Source: UBA7887 sp964408735 (GTDB lineage: Bacteria > Pseudomonadota > Alphaproteobacteria > UBA7887). Taken from it: a DNA stretch of 11,629 nucleotides. The stretch lies in assembly GCA_964408735.1 (NCBI GenBank), contig CAYPAX010000124.1:1-11629 (forward strand). The letters are read 5' to 3'. The translations under genes were made by a program, and so were the position numbers. This document shows, in pieces, positions 1-7,735 of this stretch. Position 1 is the stretch's first letter. Every line of letters starts with the position of its first letter. The notes beneath the pieces are model-generated. The model was not told the DNA's origin. It worked only from the letters and a program-made list of their open reading frames with translations, and ran no database searches.

Positions 1-335
1 AGGTGGCGATGCAGCACAACAAGACCGAACAGTTCCGCATTCTCTTCCTCGACCGCAAGAACGTCATGATCGCCGACGAGCTGCAGCAGCAGGGCACGGT
101 CGATCACACCCCAGTCTATCCCCGCGAGGTGGTGCGGCGCGCCCTCGACCTCGGCGCCAGCGCCATCGTCATGGTGCACAACCACCCGAGCGGCGACCCG
201 ACGCCGTCGCCCCAGGACATCCAGACCACCAACCAGGTGGTCGAAGCCGCCAAGGCGCTCGGCATCTCGGTGCACGACCACATCATCATCGGCCGCAAGG
301 CGCACGCCTCGTTCAAAACCCTTGGCCTGCTATAA
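1..335 (+). CDS. radC: RadC family JAB-domain protein, 3' part only
   Basis: This is the C-terminal half of a RadC/YicR-type protein; its start lies before the window. About 111 residues are visible, against roughly 220 for a full RadC, so the N-terminal helix-hairpin-helix part is missing from view. The visible part is the JAB/MPN metalloprotease-like fold: after the conserved segment around GTVDHTPVYPRE comes the metal-binding signature H-x-H-P-S-G-D-x-x-P-S-x-x-D (bases about 177-218), and the protein ends in the family-typical ASFKTLGLL. An in-frame GTG at base 3 should not be taken as the start, because the conserved domain already begins at the window edge. Despite the gene name, a direct repair role for RadC is doubtful; the biochemical activity of chromosomal RadC is not settled. 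It converges with the acetyltransferase gene, 57 bases away. Confidence 0.95.
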   Translation, partial: VAMQHNKTEQFRILFLDRKNVMIADELQQQGTVDHTPVYPREVVRRALDLGASAIVMVHNHPSGDPTPSPQDIQTTNQVVEAAKALGISVHDHIIIGRKAHASFKTLGLL

Positions 336-388
336 GATGGGTGACAGTTAGCCAATACCAAGGCTCAATGACAAAGACCCGTTTGACC

Positions 389-407
389 GCCCTCAATCAT
401 CGAGGGC
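389..407. terminator. Candidate hairpin between convergent radC and acetyltransferase genes
   Basis: A perfect 6-bp inverted repeat, GCCCTC (389-394) and GAGGGC (402-407), with a 7-base loop, overlaps the stop codon of the acetyltransferase and lies 53 bases after the radC stop. There is no adjacent T-tract on either strand, so it is at best a weak or Rho-assisted terminator. It could also be a chance consequence of the terminal codons. Confidence 0.25.
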
Positions 408-887
408 AAGCACCATCAGAACCAAGTCGAGCCGCTGGCCGTGCTTCAGGCCGATGCCCTGTATGCGCCCTTGCTCGCAAAAGCCCAGCTTGCGGTGCAA
501 ACCGAGACTGGCGGGCTGATCGGCGCTGACGCCGCCGACCATGCGGTGCAGGCCTGCGGCTTTGGCGTAAGCGATGAGCTGCGCCATCAAGGCCTGCGCG
601 ATGCCCCGGCCGCGCGCCGCCACGGCCACATAGACCGAATGCTCGACGGTCTCTCGATATCCCTCACCGGCACGGAACGGCCCATAGCTGGCATAGCCGA
701 CGACTGCACCGTCTGCTTCCGCGACAAGCACCGGCAAGCCGGCCGCACGGCGCCCCTCGAGCCAGGCCGCCATATCCTCCGGCGTCTTTTCCGCCTCGGT
801 CCAGGTCGCCGTGCCGGAGCGGATCTCATGATTGAAAATCTCGCCGATCGCCGGAAGGTCGTCAGGCTGCGCATCGCGTATGGTCAT
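393..887 (-). CDS. GNAT N-acetyltransferase, phosphinothricin / methionine sulfoximine type
   Basis: Predicted cytoplasmic GNAT enzyme of 164 residues, the usual size of the Bar/Pat/MddA group, which uses acetyl-CoA to acetylate the amino group of glutamate analogues such as phosphinothricin or methionine sulfoximine. The N-terminus (MTIRDAQPDDLPAIGEIFNH) matches the family opening. The acetyl-CoA pyrophosphate loop is at residues 91-98 (ARGRGIAQ), preceded by the family motif VEHSVYV, and followed by SLGLHRKLGF and the GLKHGQ segment typical of this subgroup. The start is set at the ATG at 887: an upstream in-frame ATG at 959 would add 24 residues not seen in the family and would run through a good promoter-like element. 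Substrate is inferred from family only; many such chromosomal genes act on other amino acids. It is divergent from the small frame at 980. Confidence 0.88.
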   Translation of the reverse strand: MTIRDAQPDDLPAIGEIFNHEIRSGTATWTEAEKTPEDMAAWLEGRRAAGLPVLVAEADGAVVGYASYGPFRAGEGYRETVEHSVYVAVAARGRGIAQALMAQLIAYAKAAGLHRMVGGVSADQPASLGLHRKLGFCEQGRIQGIGLKHGQRLDLVLMVLALDD

Positions 888-893
888 GATGAA

Positions 894-902
894 ACTATAC
901 CA
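894..902 (-). promoter_or_regulatory. Extended -10 promoter element for the acetyltransferase
   Basis: Read on the minus strand this is TGGTATAGT, matching the extended -10 form TGnTATAAT at all but one base of the hexamer. No clear -35 is seen at 16-18 bases, which extended -10 promoters can dispense with. Transcription would begin near base 887, at the ATG itself, implying a leaderless or nearly leaderless mRNA, in keeping with the absence of a strong ribosome binding site there. Predicted from sequence only. Confidence 0.4.
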
Positions 903-979
903 GGATGCCTTGGCAATGCGGCGTCGCGGACAGCGCCAACCATTGAAACCTGTCGCCATCTGGCAGAAAGTGGCATGCC

Positions 980-1099
980 ATGGCGAGCTATCACGACCCT
1001 CGGGAAAATGTTCGGGCCTTCATCGTCATGCTCGTCATCATCGTCGGTGTCCTTATCTGGGGCGATGATGTGGGCCGGGCATTTTTCGGCATGCCGTGA
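980..1099 (+). CDS. Possible 39-residue single-span membrane peptide
   Basis: A short open frame, ATG to TGA, encoding 39 residues. Residues 1-12 are polar and charged (MASYHDPRENVR), residues 13-27 are almost purely hydrophobic (AFIVMLVIIVGVLIW), and the end is GDDVGRAFFGMP. This is the layout of a small inner-membrane peptide with one transmembrane helix. A purine-rich AGAAAGTGG lies a few bases upstream of the ATG, a modest ribosome binding site. It sits in the otherwise empty gap between the divergent acetyltransferase (ends at 887) and the convergent toxin gene (1135). I do not recognise a family. A chance frame is quite possible at this length; the clean amphipathic pattern and position are the only support. 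Confidence 0.4.
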   Translation: MASYHDPRENVRAFIVMLVIIVGVLIWGDDVGRAFFGMP

Positions 1100-1101
1100 C
1101 G

Positions 1102-1129
1102 GTGAGGTGATCTCGGTCGCCCATCTCAC
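1102..1129. terminator. Candidate hairpin at convergent 3' ends
   Basis: Bases 1102-1109 (GTGAGGTG) can pair with 1122-1129 (CATCTCAC), giving 8 pairs including one G-U on the plus strand, around a 12-base loop. It fills the 35-base gap between the stop of the small frame and the stop of the toxin gene, where a bidirectional terminator would be expected. No T-tract follows on either side, so support is weak. Confidence 0.27.
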
Positions 1130-1134
1130 ACCGG

Positions 1135-1434
1135 TCAACGGTCGTTGTGCCAATTCCTCGCGCCGTGAACGATTCTGAGTATCGTGATGGCCCCATCGCC
1201 TTGAGGCTCGTCATCGAGGGCATAGGCGATAACGTAAGGTGTTTTCAGAACAAGCTTTTCGTATGTGCCGGCAATCCGCCCAGCCCGGCCGATGGGCATT
1301 TCGGACAGCAACTGAACGGCAGCATCCAGCCTGTTTGCCAATGCCTGAGCCGCGAACTTGTCATCCTGGGCAATGTAACTCACCGCACCGCGATACTCTT
1401 CGAGGGCGCGGACCGACCAGACGATCGTGCGCAC
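1135..1434 (-). CDS. parE: ParE/RelE superfamily toxin
   Basis: A 99-residue protein with the ParE/RelE toxin layout. The N-terminus IVWSVRALEEY matches the family start, where the first strand leads into two helices (about residues 8-45). A PIGRAGRI turn follows, then TYEKLVLKTPYVIAYAL and the C-terminal strand ITILRIVHGARNW, a hallmark of ParE. Known members of this family poison DNA gyrase (RK2 ParE) while RelE cleaves mRNA; on sequence this one is ParE-like, but the target is not proven. It starts with GTG immediately after the TAG stop of the antitoxin, with zero bases between, so translation is probably coupled. It lies in the same direction as gyrA, which precedes the pair. Confidence 0.88.
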   Translation of the reverse strand: MRTIVWSVRALEEYRGAVSYIAQDDKFAAQALANRLDAAVQLLSEMPIGRAGRIAGTYEKLVLKTPYVIAYALDDEPQGDGAITILRIVHGARNWHNDR

Positions 1435-1698
1435 CTATTCGGCCGCCTCGGGCTTGGCCTCCTCGATAGCGGCAGCGATAACGGCCATGGCGTCCTCATG
1501 GGGCACCACGCGCCCGGCCTTCATATCCTCGAGCCCTTCCTGGATGCCCTCGACGATCGCCAGCTCGCGCTCGACATAGGCCGTGATCGCCTCGCCCGCG
1601 AGAAACGACTTGCTGCGCCGGGTGGCAGCCGCCAGCCTATCGAGGCGCGCCTTGGTGGCCTTGTCCAGGCGGACGGAAACGACGGTGCTGTCGGACAT
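1435..1698 (-). CDS. parD: ParD-like ribbon-helix-helix antitoxin
   Basis: An 87-residue antitoxin. Residues 5-46 form a ribbon-helix-helix DNA-binding fold: the strand TVVSVRLDK, then helices through KARLDRLAAATRRSKSFLAGEAITAYVE. The C-terminal half is long, charged and alanine-rich (EGIQEGLEDMKAGRVVPHEDAMAVIAAA), the part that normally wraps the toxin; GRVVPHEDAM is common in ParD/CopG-type antitoxins. The start is the ATG at 1698 because a strong GGAGG ribosome binding site (1707-1711 on the minus strand) lies 8 bases upstream; a GTG at 1740 would put coding through the likely operator. The dimer presumably represses its own promoter. The gene begins 48 bases after the gyrA stop with no visible terminator between, so gyrA read-through could feed it. 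Confidence 0.88.
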   Translation of the reverse strand: MSDSTVVSVRLDKATKARLDRLAAATRRSKSFLAGEAITAYVERELAIVEGIQEGLEDMKAGRVVPHEDAMAVIAAAIEEAKPEAAE

Positions 1699-1723
1699 AC
1701 GGGCGGCCTCCGCGTTAGGGGTT

Positions 1724-1731
1724 TGTATACA
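1724..1731. promoter_or_regulatory. Candidate operator / -10 region of the toxin-antitoxin unit
   Basis: A perfect 8-bp palindrome, TGTATACA, lies 25 bases upstream of the antitoxin ATG, in the 48-base gap after gyrA. Short palindromes of this kind are typical binding half-sites for ribbon-helix-helix antitoxins, and TATACA within it could serve as a -10. No matching -35 is obvious. It is the only AT-rich spot in the gap. Confidence 0.4.
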
Positions 1732-1746
1732 TCCTACCACAAAGCC

Positions 1747-4434
<2,688 letters not shown>

Positions 4435-4542
4435 AGGCGTATTCGGCTAATTCCAAGTGTGGTCGGGGCGGCGCGCGTAATGGTGTCGGAGATTACCAGA
4501 TATTGCGGTGCCGGTGTGGAGAAACCCACGAGATGTGACCGG

Positions 4543-4560
4543 AAAAAGACGGCCGGCCGT
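4543..4560 (-). terminator. Candidate terminator: palindrome followed by T-tract
   Basis: On the minus strand the 12-base perfect palindrome ACGGCCGGCCGT (4549-4560) is followed by C and five T residues (4543-4547). As RNA it folds into only a 4-bp stem with a 4-base loop, GC-rich but short. Its position downstream of the five-gene minus-strand unit and upstream of gyrA fits a transcription stop that insulates gyrA, probably acting together with the larger hairpin at 4574-4611. Confidence 0.4.
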
Positions 4561-4573
4561 ATCCCTTCATAGC

Positions 4574-4611
4574 CGGTCCTGGGGCTTGTGGAAAGCCTCG
4601 GTTTTGGACCG
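4574..4611 (-). terminator. Nested hairpin just after the last pseudopilin gene
   Basis: Two nested perfect inverted repeats: outer arms CGGTCC (4574-4579) and GGACCG (4606-4611), inner arms GGCTT (4583-4587) and AAGCC (4593-4597). The structure begins one base after the pseudopilin stop codon. There is no immediate T-tract on the minus strand; the T-tract comes with the next palindrome downstream. It may be a 3' end stabiliser or part of a two-part terminator. Confidence 0.4.
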
Positions 4612-4612
4612 C

Positions 4613-5068
4613 CTAGGGCTTGATTTTCGCAGCCTTCAAAAGGGATGCGCGGCTGACCGATCGCGCCTGGCCGCCTTCGTCCGACAGCAGGGCGAATGCC
4701 TCGCCGCCATCGGCCTCCGCCGCGAGCAAGCTGCGGGGGCCACTGAGCCCATCTGCGGGGCGATACCGCATGCGATCGTCCTCGCCCGACAAGGGCAGCA
4801 CAATCTCGCGCCAGGGCACCGCTCCCACCGCCTCAAGGCGGCAATCCTCGAAGCCGTCCCGGTCCCCGGCACAGGGCAAGCGCTTGTTGACCATGGCGAA
4901 TTCGATCAGCGCGTCGGACACCATGGTCAGCCGTTCGTCGAACGCATCATGGCGGGCGCGCTCGGCGCGCATGGGATTGAGCGCCGCTGCCAGCAGCATC
5001 AGCGCGCCGGTCACGACGAGCGCCACCGTGACCACCGCGAGCGCGGCACCGCGCTGGCTCCGTTTCAT
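4613..5068 (-). CDS. Short prepilin-like (minor pseudopilin) protein
   Basis: A 151-residue protein with a short basic leader, MKRSQRG, then a hydrophobic helix at about residues 8-31 (AALAVVTVALVVTGALMLLA), the layout of a type IV prepilin or pseudopilin with possible cleavage after Gly7. The usual Glu at mature position 5 is absent, as in some minor pilins (PilX and GspK types). The globular part contains NKRLPCAGDRDGFEDC (Cys66, Cys76), mirroring KRLPCPADG and GDC in the gene upstream, so the two are probably diverged paralogues with a common disulfide loop. The ATG overlaps the upstream stop codon (ATGA), implying translational coupling. No pilus or type II secretion machinery is encoded in the window, so an assembly system elsewhere, or a non-pilus role, must be assumed. 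Specific function unknown. Confidence 0.72.
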   Translation of the reverse strand: MKRSQRGAALAVVTVALVVTGALMLLAAALNPMRAERARHDAFDERLTMVSDALIEFAMVNKRLPCAGDRDGFEDCRLEAVGAVPWREIVLPLSGEDDRMRYRPADGLSGPRSLLAAEADGGEAFALLSDEGGQARSVSRASLLKAAKIKP

Positions 5069-5928
5069 GGCGCCGCTTGCGGCTCGAGCCGGGCCTCGCG
5101 GGCGACATGCAGCACGCTCGGCCGTGACACATAGTCGTCGAAATACGACTCGCGCTCCTTGAGATCGCGATCGATGCGCTGGCGATCCACATAAGACGCA
5201 CCCAGCACCTGGCTGTTGAGATTGGGTGCTTCGTGGATCGGCGTTTCGTCCGGCGAGGTATGCACGCGCGTGCCGCCATTGCTGAAAGCGCCAAGGCCGC
5301 TGCGGCCGTGACTTATGAGGAGATAGGCGGCACCGCTGCCGGTCTCTGGCAGCATCAGCTCGCTGCCCTGCGGACAGCGCGCGGCGGCGCAGACGGCAAG
5401 GCCCAGGCCATGGCCGCCATGGCTGGAGAGCACGTCGTCGATGCCGCCATTGCCCTGCCCGATCAGGCGGGGATCGACGCAACTCAAATCCATGCCGCCG
5501 CCGGGGCAGACGCATGTGCCGGCGCTGCAGGCCTCGGCGTCGCGGGTCAAGAGCGGGTCGACCCGATAGGCAATGCGCCTCTGCCAGCCGTCGCTACCGG
5601 CGGCAGTACCGATACCCAGCGCGACCGTCGGCACCACGCCATCCGCCTGGAAGGTGCAATCGCCGGCGCCACCGTCTTCGAAATTCTCGCGGCCGGCATC
5701 GGCATGCCCGTCAGCCAGGCGCCCATCGGCCGGGCAAGGCAGGCGCTTGTGGCGCATCACGAATACGACCATGGCCTCCTGCAGCCCGGCCAGCGCCGCC
5801 TCGGTCCGCTCAATGCGGCCACGGCGCTCGACGCCGCGCATCATATCGGCGCCGATCCCGGCAATCAGACCGAGCACCAGGATCACCAGGGCCATCTCTA
5901 CCAAGGTAAAGCCGCGAGCTGCCGCCAT
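5065..5928 (-). CDS. Prepilin-type N-terminal cleavage/methylation domain protein
   Basis: A 287-residue secreted or pilus-tip-like protein. It opens with MAAARG then FTLVEMALVILVLGLIAGIG, a textbook class III signal: prepilin peptidase would cut after Gly6 and N-methylate Phe7, with the conserved Glu at mature position 5 (Glu11). The long N-terminal helix leads into a globular domain with KRLPCPADG (Cys65), GDC (Cys91), a dense cluster CSAGTCVCPGGG...SC (Cys134, 139, 141, 150) and Cys180/185: eight cysteines, suggesting a disulfide-rich periplasmic or extracellular head. It is larger than major pilins (about 150 residues), closer to minor pilins or GspJ/K-like pseudopilins. The ATG at 5928 lies two bases after the stop of the upstream RidA-like gene, and its own stop overlaps the next start. 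Function beyond pilin-like assembly is unknown. Confidence 0.82.
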   Translation of the reverse strand: MAAARGFTLVEMALVILVLGLIAGIGADMMRGVERRGRIERTEAALAGLQEAMVVFVMRHKRLPCPADGRLADGHADAGRENFEDGGAGDCTFQADGVVPTVALGIGTAAGSDGWQRRIAYRVDPLLTRDAEACSAGTCVCPGGGMDLSCVDPRLIGQGNGGIDDVLSSHGGHGLGLAVCAAARCPQGSELMLPETGSGAAYLLISHGRSGLGAFSNGGTRVHTSPDETPIHEAPNLNSQVLGASYVDRQRIDRDLKERESYFDDYVSRPSVLHVAREARLEPQAAP

Positions 5929-5930
5929 GC

Positions 5931-6686
5931 TTACGCCCCCAACCAGATCGACCGATTGACGCCGCGCATATCCATTTCAAAGGCAAGGCCCGCTATGGGC
6001 GGATGGGAATAGTGCCAGTTGACGCCATGCGCCGCACCATCGCCAAGCGGCCGCAGCAGGGTGTCGGGCATGTGGGGCAAGAGCGAATGGGCGCAGTAGA
6101 CGTTGACGTGGGTCACGTCGGCGCCGACGAATCCCAGCCCGTCGAGCCGCTCGCCCATGACCCCCATGACATGGGAGGCCTTTTCGGCCATGGCCTCCGC
6201 ACTGGTTTCGCCGTCGCGGACGATACGATGGGAATCGAGCGATTGGCGCACGATATCGCCGGCGCCGGCGACTACGAAGCTCGCGGCGGCGGCATCGGCA
6301 GGCACCGTATACGCAAAACTGTAAAGCGTCGCCTCGCTCGGCGGGCCGACCACCGGCACGACGTTGGTGCGGGCCACCGGGTTATGGTCGCCGAGCAGGA
6401 TCTCCCATTCCGCCAGAAGCGCGATATAGCCCGCATTGAACTCGCCGAAACCCTGATAGGTCATCGGCTCCGGCGAGCGCAGGGCGGTCGCGCACAAAGC
6501 CTGACGGGGTCTGCCTTCGGCAGCCAGATGGCGATCGATGACGGCAAAACCTTCTCGCCAGGGCGGTGGGCGAACGAAGGTGACATGGACGATCTCGAAG
6601 CCCTCCATGGCCGCCACACCGGAGGAATAGGGCGGTATGCCGGTAAGGAAACGATAGCCGCCGGCTTGATTGTCGATACGTTCCAT
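5931..6686 (-). CDS. RidA-superfamily protein similar to 2-amino-5-chloromuconate deaminase CnbZ
   Basis: A 251-residue protein that resembles, from memory of the family, CnbZ, a deaminase of 2-amino-5-chloromuconate in chloronitrobenzene breakdown and part of the YjgF/YER057c/UK114 (RidA) superfamily. Features seen: the opening GGYRFLTGIPPYSSGV, the HVTFVRPPPWREGFAVID segment, NPVARTNVVP (102-111), and a C-terminal RidA-like half, AEKASHVMGVMGERLDGLG followed by DVTHVNVYCAH and FEMDMRGVNRSIWL. No signal peptide, so cytoplasmic. RidA proteins hydrolyse reactive enamine/imine intermediates; the real substrate here is unknown, and nothing in the window suggests chloroaromatic catabolism. A GTG at 6692 overlaps the upstream stop (GTGA) and is an alternative start; AGGGTGG at 6697-6703 could serve either. 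Lies directly after the dioxygenase gene, suggesting consecutive steps on one compound. Confidence 0.75.
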   Translation of the reverse strand: MERIDNQAGGYRFLTGIPPYSSGVAAMEGFEIVHVTFVRPPPWREGFAVIDRHLAAEGRPRQALCATALRSPEPMTYQGFGEFNAGYIALLAEWEILLGDHNPVARTNVVPVVGPPSEATLYSFAYTVPADAAAASFVVAGAGDIVRQSLDSHRIVRDGETSAEAMAEKASHVMGVMGERLDGLGFVGADVTHVNVYCAHSLLPHMPDTLLRPLGDGAAHGVNWHYSHPPIAGLAFEMDMRGVNRSIWLGA

Positions 6687-6688
6687 AG

Positions 6689-7717
6689 TCACACAGCCAC
6701 CCTGTCCAGTTTCGAGATGAGCCGGCTCGCCCGGTCGCGCTTGCCGGCATCGGGATCGCGCTGGACGATGCGTTGCAGCGCCGCCCGCGCTTCGCCATCG
6801 CCCTGCTCTGCCATGGCAAAGGCCATGGCATCGCGGCGCTCGTAATATTGCCGGTCGAAAGACGCTATGCGGGTCTCCCCGTCGCGCCAGTAATATTGCG
6901 GCACATCTCCCGACCAGCCGTCGTAGATCTCCTCCCAGGTCCCCATGCCGGCATAGGGCGAAAGGGAAAGCTCGGTGACCGGATCGCTGGCGCGCTGGAA
7001 ACGCATGTCAACGGACTGGCGCAGGCTAGGCGAGAGGTTCGGCATGGCGCGATGAACATTGAGGCTATGAAAGATTAGCACGTCACCAAGGGCGAAATCC
7101 CCTGTCCGCCAACGCCCCTCCAGGGGGTCGGACACGATCATGCCGCCGGCGCCGCTGGAGACGGCGAAATCGTGCACCCCGTGCTTGTGCGAGCCTTGCG
7201 CTACCGACAAGGCACCCCGGCTGATGGGGCAATCGGCCAATGGAACCCAGGCAGTGTAGGTTTCCGGCGTGCCCTGAATGTGGACGAAATCCTGGTGCGG
7301 CGGCGTGGTGAACTCGGCGCGCTGGGGAAAGACGATGCGCGGAATCACCAAGGGGTGCGGCAGCACCGCCTCGCCGAACAACCGTTCGAACACCCCTATC
7401 AGTGCTGCTTGGTGCGGCAGTGCGTGCAGAGCCTCGAAACGGTAGAGCCGCCGCAGCACGGCAACGAAATCCTCGTCCGGGTCGACACAAGCGGCCTCCG
7501 GTCTCGCCACGGCATCGTCCGTGGGTCGGTCTTGCCGCAGCCAACCGGCCTCGGCGATTACCGCCAGGCATTGACGGCGCAGCGCAGCAAGCGGCTCCAC
7601 TGGCAATAATCCACGCAGAAAGATATAGCCATCGACGCTCAACCGCTCGCGCAACGCATCAGCATTGTCGCGTATCGCCGTCGAATCCGTGAACGGCCTC
7701 TCGTCAATTCTATCCAT
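6689..7717 (-). CDS. Phytanoyl-CoA dioxygenase (PhyH) family Fe(II)/2-oxoglutarate oxygenase
   Basis: A 342-residue cytoplasmic oxygenase of the PhyH family, which couples oxidative decarboxylation of 2-oxoglutarate to hydroxylation of a substrate. The N-terminal SVDGYIFLRGLLP is the usual family opening. The iron facial triad is readable: His141 and Asp143 in PPHQDF, and distal His222 in NVHRAMPN, followed 11 residues later by Arg233, the expected 2-oxoglutarate-binding arginine. ISRGALSVAQGSHKHG (165-180) is the typical GAL...PGSHK segment. The C-terminal 80 residues (from about 262) have an extra YYWRDGETRIASFDRQYYERRDAM region and a charged helix. Substrate unknown; bacterial relatives hydroxylate diverse small molecules, including amino acids and quaternary amines. 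A GTG at 7723 is an alternative start. It begins 18 bases after the upstream stop and its own stop touches the RidA-like gene. Confidence 0.88.
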   Translation of the reverse strand: MDRIDERPFTDSTAIRDNADALRERLSVDGYIFLRGLLPVEPLAALRRQCLAVIAEAGWLRQDRPTDDAVARPEAACVDPDEDFVAVLRRLYRFEALHALPHQAALIGVFERLFGEAVLPHPLVIPRIVFPQRAEFTTPPHQDFVHIQGTPETYTAWVPLADCPISRGALSVAQGSHKHGVHDFAVSSGAGGMIVSDPLEGRWRTGDFALGDVLIFHSLNVHRAMPNLSPSLRQSVDMRFQRASDPVTELSLSPYAGMGTWEEIYDGWSGDVPQYYWRDGETRIASFDRQYYERRDAMAFAMAEQGDGEARAALQRIVQRDPDAGKRDRASRLISKLDRVAV

Positions 7718-7735
7718 CCCCACCCAACATTTGCA

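Larger units (their letters stand above)
4435..4612. other. Intergenic region upstream of gyrA
   Basis: A 178-base gap between the second pseudopilin gene and gyrA, both leftward. The pseudopilin side holds a nested hairpin and a palindrome with a T-tract (listed separately). The remainder, 4435-4540, should contain the gyrA promoter and leader, but I see no convincing -35/-10 pair; TGGTAATCT near 4490 (minus strand) is the best -10-like string. No small coding frame with a family resemblance is seen. Confidence 0.5.

Noticed and set aside
5233..6012. Open frame on the plus strand antisense to the prepilin-like gene
   Set aside because: The opposite strand carries an unmistakable prepilin signal and coupled gene boundaries; the plus translation is alanine-rich and featureless.
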